In this document: positions 47,385 to 55,282 of the stretch, piece after piece
Layout of the letters: each line of letters begins with the position of its first letter
Numbering within the stretch: position 1 is the stretch's first letter
NCBI RefSeq assembly: GCF_019844075.1
Contig: NZ_CP081964.1
Coordinates: 2,356,001 to 2,420,000 of the forward strand
DNA: 64,000 nucleotides
DNA from: Curtobacterium sp. TC1
GTDB taxonomy: Bacteria; Actinomycetota; Actinomycetes; Actinomycetales; Microbacteriaceae
Direction of reading: 5' to 3'
Translations under genes and position numbers: made by a program
The notes under the pieces: generated by a model
Told to the model about the DNA's origin: nothing
Database searches by the model: none
Seen by the model: the letters and a program-made list of their open reading frames with translations, nothing else

Positions 47385-48149
47385 ATGCAGGCCTCGGACG
47401 TCCTCCGCCACGCCACCACGCCCCTCACCGCGCCGGTGTACCCGCTGCGACCGACGCGCTTCACCGACCGCGAGTACTTCAACGTCGTGTACCGGACCGA
47501 CCCCGACGCACTGCGGGCCGTGGTGCCGGAGCCGCTGCGGGTGGACGCCCCGCTGGTCCGGTTCGAGGTCATGAAGATGGGCGACGTCGACGGGTACGGC
47601 CCGTACGTCGAGTCCGGTCAGGCGATCCAGGTCACCCACGACGGCGAGGTCGGCGAGTACCTGCACGCCATGTACCTCGACAACTCCGCGGCGACGCTCG
47701 CCGGTCGCGAACTGAGCGCCTACCCGAAGGTGCTCGGGACCCCGGGCTTGCGCGTCGACCAGGGCGCCCTCGTCGGCACGCTCGACCGCGGTGCCGAACG
47801 GGTTGCGACGGCGACCATGGCGTACCAGTGGGAGCCGATGGACCCGGTCGAGGCCGCGGCGCAGATCACGGTGCCGACCTGGATGGTGAAGCTCGTCCCC
47901 GACGTGACGACGCTGGGGCTGCGGGCCGCCGACCTCGTGCGGACCGAGATCACCGACATCGTCGTGAAGGGGGCCTGGACCGGGCCCGCCCGACTGCAGC
48001 TGTTCGAGCACGCCCTCGCGCCGATGGCGGACCTGCCGGTGCTCGAGGTCGTCAGCGCCTCACACGTCCTGACCGACCTGACGCTCGCGCCGGTACGGTC
48101 CGTGCACGACTACCTGGCGGACCCGCGCCGGTCGGACGACGCCTCCTAG
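47385..48149 (+). CDS. Acetoacetate decarboxylase family protein
   Basis: A 254-aa protein of the ADC superfamily, whose founding member splits acetoacetate into acetone and carbon dioxide through a Schiff-base lysine. The lysine is conserved in GRELSAYPKVLGTP near residue 120, and the FEVMKMGDVDGYGPYVESGQ segment holds the acidic pocket residues. Some relatives are aldolases or dehydratases instead, so the reaction is not certain. AAGGAG precedes the ATG at 47385. It is followed 9 bp later by a TetR regulator. Confidence 0.85.
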   Translation: MQASDVLRHATTPLTAPVYPLRPTRFTDREYFNVVYRTDPDALRAVVPEPLRVDAPLVRFEVMKMGDVDGYGPYVESGQAIQVTHDGEVGEYLHAMYLDNSAATLAGRELSAYPKVLGTPGLRVDQGALVGTLDRGAERVATATMAYQWEPMDPVEAAAQITVPTWMVKLVPDVTTLGLRAADLVRTEITDIVVKGAWTGPARLQLFEHALAPMADLPVLEVVSASHVLTDLTLAPVRSVHDYLADPRRSDDAS

Positions 48150-48152
48150 GAT
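48147..48152 (+). promoter_or_regulatory. -10 box TAGGAT upstream of tetR
   Basis: TAGGAT overlaps the stop codon of the decarboxylase-family gene and lies 6 nt before the tetR GTG, so tetR may also have its own leaderless transcript. Confidence 0.45.
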
Positions 48153-48158
48153 GAACCG

Positions 48159-48842
48159 GTGTCCCCACGAGTGAGCGACGACCCCGCCGCACGCGCCCGA
48201 CCCGTCCGGCGACGCAGCAGCACCCGTGCGGAGCTCGTCCGCGCCGCCGAGGCGCTGTTCGACGAGACCGGCTCGGCCTCGGCCAGCGTCGAGGCGATCG
48301 TGGCGCGTGCGGGCTTCACGCGCGGGGCCTTCTACTCGAACTTCGCGACGACCGACGAGCTCTTCTTCGCGGTGTACGAAGCGCAGGAGGCCGTGGTCGT
48401 CGAGCGGCTCGAGGACGGCTTCCGGGCAGCGCTCGACGCGACCGACCCGCAGTCCGTCGACGCGATCGTCTCCGGGGTCCTCGGCGGCCTGCCACCCGAG
48501 GGCAAGTGGTACGCGATCCGGTCGGTCCTGCTGTCGCGGGCACGCCACGAGCCCGAGCTCCGGGCGCTGCTCCGCACGCACACCGACGCCTTCCACGCCG
48601 CGCTCGAACCGCTGCTCGTCGAGTCGGTCACGGCGCAGGGCCGACGTCTCACCGTCGCGCCGGACGTCTTCACGCGTGCGGTCGTCGCCGCGCACGTCGG
48701 CGCGGTCAGCCAGACGGTGCTCTACGACGACGCGGCGACCATCCGCGTCGCCGCGGTGCGGGGCGCGCTCCTCGGGCTCAGCGAGCCGGTGCGCGAGCCC
48801 GACGGCGCCGACGACACCGCCGACGCGGGAGGCGCAGCGTGA
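48159..48842 (+). CDS. TetR family transcriptional regulator
   Basis: A 227-aa regulator with an N-terminal TetR HTH (TRAELVRAAEALFDETGSASASVEAIVARAGFTRGAFYSNFATTDELFFAVYE, about residues 25-75) and a helical ligand-binding C-terminal domain. The GTG start at 48159 is 9 bp after the previous stop. Its stop overlaps the esterase start as GTGA. It probably controls the divergent promoter at 47.3 kb and its own operon. Confidence 0.92.
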   Translation: MSPRVSDDPAARARPVRRRSSTRAELVRAAEALFDETGSASASVEAIVARAGFTRGAFYSNFATTDELFFAVYEAQEAVVVERLEDGFRAALDATDPQSVDAIVSGVLGGLPPEGKWYAIRSVLLSRARHEPELRALLRTHTDAFHAALEPLLVESVTAQGRRLTVAPDVFTRAVVAAHVGAVSQTVLYDDAATIRVAAVRGALLGLSEPVREPDGADDTADAGGAA

Positions 48843-49726
48843 TCGTCCCCGAAGCCGCGGTCCCGCTGTTCCTGCGGGCCACGCACGCGAACGCGCCGTT
48901 CGTCACCGAGGCGGGAGCGCACCGGGCCGTCCGCCGACAGGCCCTCCGCCCCGAGCCCTTCGGACCACCGAGGCGCCTCCGGCCCGACGTGCGCGTCGAC
49001 GTCCACCGTCAGGCCGGCTCCCCCGTGTACACCGTGACGCCGAGCCGCCAGCCACCGCTCCGCGACGTCGTGTACGTGCACGGCGGCGGGTGGGTCCACG
49101 AGATCGCCCCGCAGCACTGGGCGCTCATCGCCCAGCTCGCAGCCGAGGCGCGCGCCACCGTGACCGTGCCGATCTACCGACTCCTGCCGGACGGCAACGC
49201 TCGGCAGGCGCACGACCTGGTCATCGACGTCGCACGCCGCGTCATCGACCGGCGCGGACGGGTGCACCTGGCCGGTGACTCCGCCGGTGGGCAGATCGCG
49301 CTCTCCGTCGCCCAGACCCTGCGCGGCCAGGGCGTCCGTTCCCTCCGGACCGTCCTGGTGTCACCGGCACTCGACCTCGGCTTCTCGAACCCGCGCATCC
49401 CCGAGGTGCAGCCGAGCGACCCGTGGCTCGGTCGCGACGGGGGCCGTGTCCTCGGTCACCTGTGGGCCGACGGCCTGTCGATCGACGACCCGGACGTCAG
49501 TCCCCTGTCCGGTTCGTTCCACGGCCTCGGCCCGATGCTCGTCCACACCGGGACCCACGACGTGCTGAACCCCGACGCGCACCTGCTCGTCGAGGCCGCC
49601 CGGGCCGCGGGCGTGGACGTCACGCTGCGCGAGCTGCCCGGCGCCCTGCACGTGTTCCCCCTGCTGCCGACGCGCAGCGGACGAGCAGCACGGCAGGAGA
49701 TCGTCAGGGCCGTCCGCGGCGCCTGA
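48839..49726 (+). CDS. Alpha/beta hydrolase of the hormone-sensitive-lipase type
   Basis: A 295-aa esterase or lipase of family IV, with the oxyanion motif VHGGGWVHE, the nucleophile elbow GDSAGGQIAL, the acid in THDVLNPDA and the histidine in ALHVFPLL. The GTG start overlaps the tetR stop, so the two are translationally coupled. Its position with the dehydrogenase and decarboxylase-family genes suggests that an ester, possibly a 3-hydroxy or 3-oxo acid ester, is the starting compound; that is an inference from context. Confidence 0.88.
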   Translation: MIVPEAAVPLFLRATHANAPFVTEAGAHRAVRRQALRPEPFGPPRRLRPDVRVDVHRQAGSPVYTVTPSRQPPLRDVVYVHGGGWVHEIAPQHWALIAQLAAEARATVTVPIYRLLPDGNARQAHDLVIDVARRVIDRRGRVHLAGDSAGGQIALSVAQTLRGQGVRSLRTVLVSPALDLGFSNPRIPEVQPSDPWLGRDGGRVLGHLWADGLSIDDPDVSPLSGSFHGLGPMLVHTGTHDVLNPDAHLLVEAARAAGVDVTLRELPGALHVFPLLPTRSGRAARQEIVRAVRGA

Positions 49727-49805
49727 CCGTCAGCGCAGGACCCGGCCGGCGCGTGCCCGTGACGGCCACGGCGGCGGACCGCCGGCCGTCCTGCGCGACG
49801 CGGGG

Positions 49806-49815
49806 CGGGCCTCCC
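49806..49815. repeat. Dispersed CGGGCCTCCC motif in a convergent gap
   Basis: This is the GGGAGGCCCG motif in reverse, between the esterase and the NmrA-like gene. Confidence 0.5.
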
Positions 49816-49825
49816 GGCCTGACCG

Positions 49826-50725
49826 TCAGACGCCCAGGTGGGCGGCGAGCACGTCGCGGACGCTCGTCCACCCGTGCGGACCGTAACGGTCGTCGTCGAC
49901 GTGGTGCAGCTCGGCCTCGCCGCTGAACATGCTCACGAAGTACTGCATGCCCTGCCACGCCGGGAACGGTTCGGCGTCGTCCTTCGACAGCCGCCGGCCG
50001 ACCCGGGCCATCGCCGACAGCGTGCCGGTCGTGCCCGCCCACTGCAGCCGGAACGGCGTGCCGGTCAGCCGTGACATCGTGTCGGCGATCGACCGTGCCG
50101 TGACGCGGTCACCGGCGACCTCGACCACACGGGGGGCGTCCGCGTCGAGTGCGACGAGCGCCGTCACGCGCGCGACGTCGTCCTTCGTGGTGAAGTCGAG
50201 GACCTGGTCGGCCGACGACCAGTAGAGCACCCGCTGGCGGTCGAACAGGATCAGCGGTGCCTGACCGGTGAGCATGTCCGTGAACGCCCCGTTCAGCACC
50301 GAGGTCGCACGGATCGGCGCGGCGTCGAGGGCGGCGGCGAACTCGCGGCGGAGCTCGAAGTTGCGGTTCGAGCCGGGGGTGATCGACCGGTAGTCGGCGG
50401 CGTAGTCCGAGGGGATGAACCGCGGGACGCCGGCCTCGACCGCGGCGTCGAGCATGGCGCGCTGCGCGTCGACGATCACGGCGCGGGTGCCGCTCACCGC
50501 GGAGACGACCACGTCGACCCCGGCGAGTGCGGCCGACAGAGCCGTTGCGTCCGAGTAGTCCGCGGTGACGACGTCGATGCGGTCGTCGTCGGCGAAACGG
50601 CGCTGTACTGCGTCGCTGCTCGGGCGGGTGAGGACGCGGACGCGGGTGTCGTGCTGCAGGAGCTCGTGCACGATGCGTCCGCCGAGGTCTCCGGTGGCGC
50701 CGGCGACGAGGACGGTGGTGGTCAT
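49826..50725 (-). CDS. NmrA-like NAD(P)-binding protein
   Basis: A 299-aa atypical short-chain dehydrogenase with the N-terminal motif VLVAGATGDLGGRIVHELL and the GVPRFIPSDYAADY segment typical of the NmrA/isoflavone-reductase group. These proteins are reductases or redox sensors; the catalytic tyrosine is not clear. The ATG at 50725 is preferred to a GTG at 50734 because a TAGCGT box (50733-50738) lies 7 nt upstream of it. It is convergent with the esterase and divergent from a small hypothetical gene. Confidence 0.86.
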   Translation of the reverse strand: MTTTVLVAGATGDLGGRIVHELLQHDTRVRVLTRPSSDAVQRRFADDDRIDVVTADYSDATALSAALAGVDVVVSAVSGTRAVIVDAQRAMLDAAVEAGVPRFIPSDYAADYRSITPGSNRNFELRREFAAALDAAPIRATSVLNGAFTDMLTGQAPLILFDRQRVLYWSSADQVLDFTTKDDVARVTALVALDADAPRVVEVAGDRVTARSIADTMSRLTGTPFRLQWAGTTGTLSAMARVGRRLSKDDAEPFPAWQGMQYFVSMFSGEAELHHVDDDRYGPHGWTSVRDVLAAHLGV

Positions 50726-50732
50726 GGCCGCC

Positions 50733-50738
50733 ACGCTA
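50733..50738 (-). promoter_or_regulatory. -10 box TAGCGT that decides the NmrA-like start
   Basis: TAGCGT on the minus strand lies 7 nt before the ATG at 50725 and overlaps the alternative GTG. Confidence 0.45.
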
Positions 50739-50777
50739 CGGGTGCGCAGGCGCGACGGGCACAGGTGCGCCGGCGGC

Positions 50778-50819
50778 GGGCGCGCTGGCGGCGGGTGGAC
50801 GGGCGCGCTGGCGGCGGGT
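50778..50819. repeat. 19-bp direct repeat, two copies, period 23 bp
   Basis: GGGCGCGCTGGCGGCGGGT occurs at 50778-50796 and 50801-50819, in the gap between the divergent NmrA-like and hypothetical genes. TATCCT at 50830-50835, 6 nt before the next GTG, is the -10 candidate of the hypothetical gene. Confidence 0.7.
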
Positions 50820-50841
50820 CCGCTGGCCCTATCCTGCGGAG

Positions 50842-51156
50842 GTGGACACGACTCTCCCCTCCGGCACGACGAAGCGCCGGATCGAGCTCCGGCTCGCTCG
50901 CCCCCTGCTCACCTGGTCCGCCCGCCCCACCGTCACGATCGACGGGGTCGGGCACCCGGCGCAGTGGGGTACCGGCACGTGGGCGGTCGCGGACGACGGC
51001 CGCACCGTGATCGGCGTGTACCTGTTCAACCGGGCATGGCGCTTCGGTGGAGCGACGCTGTCCGTCGGCGACGCGGCCGTACTCGAGTACCACGCCGGCC
51101 CGTTCCCGCTCGGCGCGGGCAGGCTGACGCCGGTGCCGAGCCGAGACTCGCGCTGA
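50842..51156 (+). CDS. Hypothetical 104-aa protein
   Basis: A small protein with no recognised domain. The sequence (RRIELRLARPLLTWSARPTVTIDGVGHPAQWGTG ... VIGVYLFNRAWRFGGATLSVG) looks like a row of beta strands, possibly a small beta-sandwich, and there is no signal peptide. The GTG start overlaps a GGAGG and has TATCCT 6 nt upstream, which fits a leaderless mRNA. The stop codon lies inside the arm of the palindrome that follows. I do not recognise the family. Confidence 0.65.
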   Translation: MDTTLPSGTTKRRIELRLARPLLTWSARPTVTIDGVGHPAQWGTGTWAVADDGRTVIGVYLFNRAWRFGGATLSVGDAAVLEYHAGPFPLGAGRLTPVPSRDSR

Positions 51157-51198
51157 GCGACAGTCCTCGCGGTTCCGGACCCGAGGAGTGTCGCTCAG
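51153..51198. terminator. Strong palindrome in a convergent gap (family 2, copy B)
   Basis: The arms CTGAGCGACAGTCCTCG (from 51153) and CGAGGAGTGTCGCTCAG (to 51198) pair over 17 positions with one mismatch, around a 12-base loop. It contains the stop codon of the plus-strand gene and lies before the end of the minus-strand EthD gene. GARCGACA and TGTCGYTC are spaced 34 bp apart, exactly as in the 44.9-kb copy. It could end transcripts from both sides. Confidence 0.75.
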
Positions 51199-51224
51199 CC
51201 CGAGACCCAGCCCGGCCGTCGGTG

Positions 51225-51530
51225 CTACTCGTGCTCGATGTCGGAGAACAGGCCGGTGAACGTGGCGCCCGTCCCGCCGAGCCGCTCGAAGAACGCGCCG
51301 GCCTCGGCGGTCGCCACCGCGTCGGACGCGTCCCCGTACGAGGCGAAGTACAGGTCGAGGGTGCGGTGGGCCGGGGTCGGGGTGCCGTCCTCCTTCGGCC
51401 AGACCTTCGCAGCCTCGAGGCGCTGCAGGCCCGGCAGCTTCGCGGCGAGGGACTCGAGCTCCACGTAGGACTGCTCGAACGCGGACGGGTCGGCCGGGTT
51501 GTCGATGATCAGGGTGATCTTCGTGGTCAT
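51225..51530 (-). CDS. EthD domain family protein
   Basis: A 101-aa protein of the EthD type (dimeric alpha-beta barrel): MTTKITLIIDNPADPSAFEQSYVELESLAAKLPGLQRLEA. Family members act in degradation of ethers or in small-ring rearrangements, but many have no known role. GGAG lies 7 nt before the ATG at 51530. It is followed by the palindrome at 51.2 kb and preceded by the HIT gene on the same strand with an 85-bp gap. Confidence 0.8.
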   Translation of the reverse strand: MTTKITLIIDNPADPSAFEQSYVELESLAAKLPGLQRLEAAKVWPKEDGTPTPAHRTLDLYFASYGDASDAVATAEAGAFFERLGGTGATFTGLFSDIEHE

Positions 51531-51615
51531 GGTGTGCTCCTGGAGGTGTCGGTGGGACGGCGTGACGGTGCAGCGCCCACTCCACTCCGTTCCGCGCACC
51601 GCTGCCCGGGATCGG

Positions 51616-52032
51616 CTACTCGAACATCTCGGCGAGGAGTGCGTGCGGGTCACCGTCGACGACGTGTGCCGAGGGCGGCTCCGGCCAGTGCGTCGTGCCG
51701 TCGTCCGGCCAGCACGGCACGACGTGGAAGTGCAGGTGCCGCACGCTCTGCCCGGCATCGGCGCCGGAGGCCTGCAGGACGACGGTGCCGGTGGCGCCGA
51801 GCGCGCCCCGCATCGCCCGTGCGACACGTTGCGCGAGCGCGACGGTCGCAGCCAGCGCGAGCGGTGCGGCGCCGAGCAGGTCGTCGGCGTGCTCGACCGG
51901 CGCGACCAGGGTGTGCCCGGGTGCGAGCGCGGACCCGGGCAGCGGCGCGAACGCCACGGCGTGCTCCTCGCGCTCGACCCAGACGGCCGGTTCGTCGCCG
52001 GCGATGATCGCGCAGAAGACGCAGGGTCCCAT
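51616..52032 (-). CDS. HIT family nucleotide-binding hydrolase
   Basis: A 138-aa histidine-triad protein. The N-terminus CVFCAIIAGDEPA has the zinc-type cysteines common in this family, and the catalytic triad is in SVRHLHFHVVPCW (HxHxH). Members hydrolyse nucleoside phosphoramidates or dinucleoside polyphosphates. The ATG at 52032 gives the family N-terminus; the much longer frame upstream is a shadow of the divergent ABC-F gene. Confidence 0.9.
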   Translation of the reverse strand: MGPCVFCAIIAGDEPAVWVEREEHAVAFAPLPGSALAPGHTLVAPVEHADDLLGAAPLALAATVALAQRVARAMRGALGATGTVVLQASGADAGQSVRHLHFHVVPCWPDDGTTHWPEPPSAHVVDGDPHALLAEMFE

Positions 52033-52113
52033 CCCACCAGTGTGCTGCACCCGGAGTCCCGGGCACTCTGAGCACGGTGCCGTGCGCGCTCCGCCACGTG
52101 GGACGATTGGCGC

Positions 52114-53778
52114 ATGACCGCCACGCTCGTCGCCAAGGGCCTGTCCGGCGGGTACGCCGCACGCACGCTGTTCGACTCCCTCGACCTCACCGTGGCGCCG
52201 GGCGACGTGATCGGTGTCGTCGGCGTGAACGGCGCCGGCAAGTCCACGCTGCTCCGGCTGCTGGCCGGCGTCGACGAGCCCCTGGCCGGCACGGTGTCGC
52301 TCGCACCCACCGACGCGTTCGTCGGCTGGCTCCCCCAGGAACACGAGCGGATCGCCGGCGAGACCGTCGCCGGGTACATCGCCCGCCGGACCGGGTCGGC
52401 CGAGGCGACCGAGGCCATGGACGCCGCGGCGGCCGCGCTCGGCGACCCGGACGCCGGTGACGCCGCCGCAGACCGCTACTCGACGGCGCTCGACCGCTGG
52501 CTCGCCGCGGGCGCCGCGGACCTGGAGGACCGCATCCCCGCCGTCCTGGCCGACCTCGGGCTCGAGACCGGCGCCGACGACGACGGTGTCGGACCGGACT
52601 CGCTCATGACCACGCTGTCCGGTGGGCAGGCCGCCCGGGTCGGACTGGCGGCGCTGCTGCTGTCGCGCTTCGACATCGTCCTGCTCGACGAGCCCACGAA
52701 CGACCTCGACCTCGACGGGCTGGACCGGCTCGAGGGATTCGTGCGGGGCCTGCGCGGCGGCGTCGTGCTCGTCAGCCACGACCGCGAGTTCCTGGCGCGC
52801 TCGGTGACGAGCGTGCTCGAGCTCGACCTGGCACAGTCGTCCAACCGGCTGTTCGGCGGCGGGTACGACTCGTTCCTCGAGGAGCGCGAGATCGCCCGGC
52901 AGCACAAGCGCGACGCGTACGACGACTACGCCGCGACCAAGGCCGACCTGGTCTCCCGCGCCCGGACGCAGCGCGAGTGGTCGAGCCAGGGCGTGCGCAA
53001 CGCGATGAAGAAGGCCCCCGACAACGACAAGATCCGCCGGAAGGCCGCCTCGGAGTCGAGTGAGAAGCAGGCGCAGAAGGTGCGGCAGATGGAGTCCCGC
53101 ATCGCGCGGCTCGACGAGGTCGAGGAACCACGCAAGGAGTGGCAGCTCGAGTTCACGATCGGCAGCGCACCGCGGTCGTCCGCGGTCGTGGCAACGCTGT
53201 CCGACGCGACCTTCACGCAGGGCGACTTCGCCCTCGGTCCGGTGTCGCTGCAGGTCGACGGCGGCGACCGCATCGGGATCACCGGACCGAACGGCGCCGG
53301 CAAGTCCACGCTGCTGCGTGCGCTGCTCGGCAAGCAGGTGCCGACGACCGGCACGGCCTCGCTCGGATCGAGCGTCGCCGTCGGCGAGGTCGACCAGGCC
53401 CGCGCGGCCTTCACCGGCGACCAGTCCCTCGCCGCCGCGTTCGAGGCGATCGTCCCCGAGTACACGACCGCGGACGTCCGGACGCTGCTGGCGAAGTTCG
53501 GGTTGAAGGCGGACCACGTCGGGCGTCCCGCGTCGGCGCTCTCCCCCGGCGAACGGACCCGCGCCGGACTCGCGCTGCTGCAGGCCCGCGGGGTGAACGT
53601 GCTCGTGCTCGACGAGCCGACGAACCACCTCGACCTGGTGGCGATCGAGCAGCTCGAGCAGGCGCTGGATTCCTACGACGGCACCCTGCTGCTCGTCACG
53701 CACGACCGGCGCATGCTGGAGACCGTCCGCCTCGACCGGCAGTGGCACGTCGACGCCGGCCACGTCACCGAACGCTGA
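52114..53778 (+). CDS. ABC-F family ATPase
   Basis: A 554-aa soluble protein with two ABC cassettes and no membrane domain. Cassette 1 has GVNGAGKSTLLRLLAG, LSGGQAARVGLA and LLDEPTNDLDLDGL; cassette 2 has GPNGAGKSTLLRALLG, LSPGERTRAGLALL and VLDEPTNHLDLVAIEQL. A charged, helical linker of about 80 residues (near 260-340) joins them, as in proteins that act at the ribosomal E site. Some ABC-F proteins give macrolide or lincosamide protection and others regulate translation; the sequence alone does not decide. Confidence 0.93.
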   Translation: MTATLVAKGLSGGYAARTLFDSLDLTVAPGDVIGVVGVNGAGKSTLLRLLAGVDEPLAGTVSLAPTDAFVGWLPQEHERIAGETVAGYIARRTGSAEATEAMDAAAAALGDPDAGDAAADRYSTALDRWLAAGAADLEDRIPAVLADLGLETGADDDGVGPDSLMTTLSGGQAARVGLAALLLSRFDIVLLDEPTNDLDLDGLDRLEGFVRGLRGGVVLVSHDREFLARSVTSVLELDLAQSSNRLFGGGYDSFLEEREIARQHKRDAYDDYAATKADLVSRARTQREWSSQGVRNAMKKAPDNDKIRRKAASESSEKQAQKVRQMESRIARLDEVEEPRKEWQLEFTIGSAPRSSAVVATLSDATFTQGDFALGPVSLQVDGGDRIGITGPNGAGKSTLLRALLGKQVPTTGTASLGSSVAVGEVDQARAAFTGDQSLAAAFEAIVPEYTTADVRTLLAKFGLKADHVGRPASALSPGERTRAGLALLQARGVNVLVLDEPTNHLDLVAIEQLEQALDSYDGTLLLVTHDRRMLETVRLDRQWHVDAGHVTER

Positions 53779-53843
53779 CCGACACCACGAGCACACACCC
53801 AGACGACGAGCGCACGCTGGACCAGGAGCACAGGGGGATGCCG

Positions 53844-54758
53844 ATGCGACGCAGGAGCTGGATCGCCGTGGCCGCGGGCGCCGCTGCGGTCGCCGTCGCG
53901 GCCATCGTCGTCGTGGGGGTGACCGCCGACCGGCCGGACGCCGACCCGAGCCGCGCCGCACGGGCCGCGCCGACCGCGGCGCCGACGCCGACCTCCACCC
54001 CGACGCTCGCAGCCGTCCCCCGAGCCCCGTCGGCCGCCGCCCTCGCCGCACTGCCCCTGGCGTTCCACGACGGCGTCGTCCCCGAACTCCTCGACGGCGG
54101 GGACGTCCGCCCCGCGGACACCTGGCAGATCGCCACCCCGCGGCACGACCTCGTGGCCCTGTACGCCAGCCCGTCGAGCCGCGCGCGTCCGGTGGCGACG
54201 CTCTCGCACCGGGTCTCGACGATCGACCTGCCCGCCGCCACCGCCGTCTGGGGCCGGTCTCCGGGTGTCGACGGCGGCATGCTCCTCGTCTCGACCCCCG
54301 CCCGGAACCGCACCCCGGGCGACGGCGGCGACCCGGACGCGTCGAGTGCCACGTTCGCCTGGGCGAGGGCCGCCGACTTCACCATCGCCGAAACCGACCG
54401 GATGATCCACGTCGACGTCGCCCGCAGCACGGTGTCGGTCGTCACCCGGAGCGGCGACGTCACCGCGACCGAGGCTGCTCGGCTCGGCACTCCCGAAGAC
54501 CCCACGCCGACCGACACCGCCACCTACGTCGAAGCGGCGTACGTGGACACCCGTGTGACCTACACGCAGGGCAACCCGATCATCCTGACCGGGGCGCACT
54601 CGTCACGGATCCCGTCGTACGGCGGCAACGCGGCCCTGACCGCGTTGCACTACTACCCCGACCCGACCGGCAGCTCGCACGGGTGCGTGCGGATCTCAGC
54701 GGAGATGACCCGCACCCTCGCCGCCCTGCCGGTCGGCACCCCGATCCGGTTCAGCTAG
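53844..54758 (+). CDS. L,D-transpeptidase-like (YkuD) exported protein
   Basis: A 304-aa protein with an N-terminal membrane anchor (WIAVAAGAAAVAVAAIVVVGV), a proline/threonine-rich linker (PTAAPTPTSTPTLAAVPRAP), an SH3-like segment and a C-terminal YkuD domain with the catalytic cysteine in SSHGCVRIS. It probably crosslinks peptidoglycan or anchors proteins outside the membrane. The ATG at 53844 is preferred to the one at 53838 because AGGGGG lies 6 nt upstream of it. Its stop codon overlaps that of the convergent gluconokinase gene. Confidence 0.85.
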   Translation: MRRRSWIAVAAGAAAVAVAAIVVVGVTADRPDADPSRAARAAPTAAPTPTSTPTLAAVPRAPSAAALAALPLAFHDGVVPELLDGGDVRPADTWQIATPRHDLVALYASPSSRARPVATLSHRVSTIDLPAATAVWGRSPGVDGGMLLVSTPARNRTPGDGGDPDASSATFAWARAADFTIAETDRMIHVDVARSTVSVVTRSGDVTATEAARLGTPEDPTPTDTATYVEAAYVDTRVTYTQGNPIILTGAHSSRIPSYGGNAALTALHYYPDPTGSSHGCVRISAEMTRTLAALPVGTPIRFS

Positions 54759-55282
54759 CGGCCGACGCCGAGCCCGAGCCGCTCGACGACCTCGGCGCTC
54801 TCCTCCTCCGGAGTACGGTCGGCGGCGATCGTCAGGTGCGCCTCGTCGTCCTGCGGCGGCTCGAGCGTCGCAAGCTGGGACTGCAGCAGCGACGTCGGCA
54901 TGAAGTGGCCGGACCGCTGCGACATCCGCTGTTCGATCAACGCGCCGTCACCGGCCACGTGCACGAACACCACGCCGGGCGCCCGCAGCACGTCGCGGTA
55001 CGACCGCTTCAGTGCCGAGCACGTGACGACACCGTGCGTCCCGGCGTCGAGGTGCCCGCGGATCCAGCCGGCGACGACGTCGAGCCACGGCCAGCGGTCC
55101 TCGTCGGTGAGCGGTGTGCCGGCGTGCATCTTGTCGACGTTCGCCTGCGGGTGCATCGCATCGCCCTCGGCGAAGTCCCACCCGAGTTGCTCGGCGACCA
55201 TCGCCGCGACGGTCGACTTGCCGGAACCGGAGACCCCCATGACGACCAGGACGCGCGCATCCAGAGCGGAGTCGCCGCTCAT
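54755..55282 (-). CDS. gntK: Gluconokinase
   Basis: A 175-aa kinase of the GntK/IdnK type that phosphorylates gluconate to 6-phosphogluconate. It has the P-loop VVMGVSGSGKST, the AEGDAMHPQANVDKMHAGTPLTDEDRWPWL signature and CSALKRSYRDVLR. The ATG at 55282 gives a normal length; the long frame upstream is a shadow of gntP. The start overlaps the stop of the upstream gntP gene, so the two are coupled. The stop overlaps the convergent YkuD gene. Confidence 0.95.
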   Translation of the reverse strand: MSGDSALDARVLVVMGVSGSGKSTVAAMVAEQLGWDFAEGDAMHPQANVDKMHAGTPLTDEDRWPWLDVVAGWIRGHLDAGTHGVVTCSALKRSYRDVLRAPGVVFVHVAGDGALIEQRMSQRSGHFMPTSLLQSQLATLEPPQDDEAHLTIAADRTPEEESAEVVERLGLGVGR

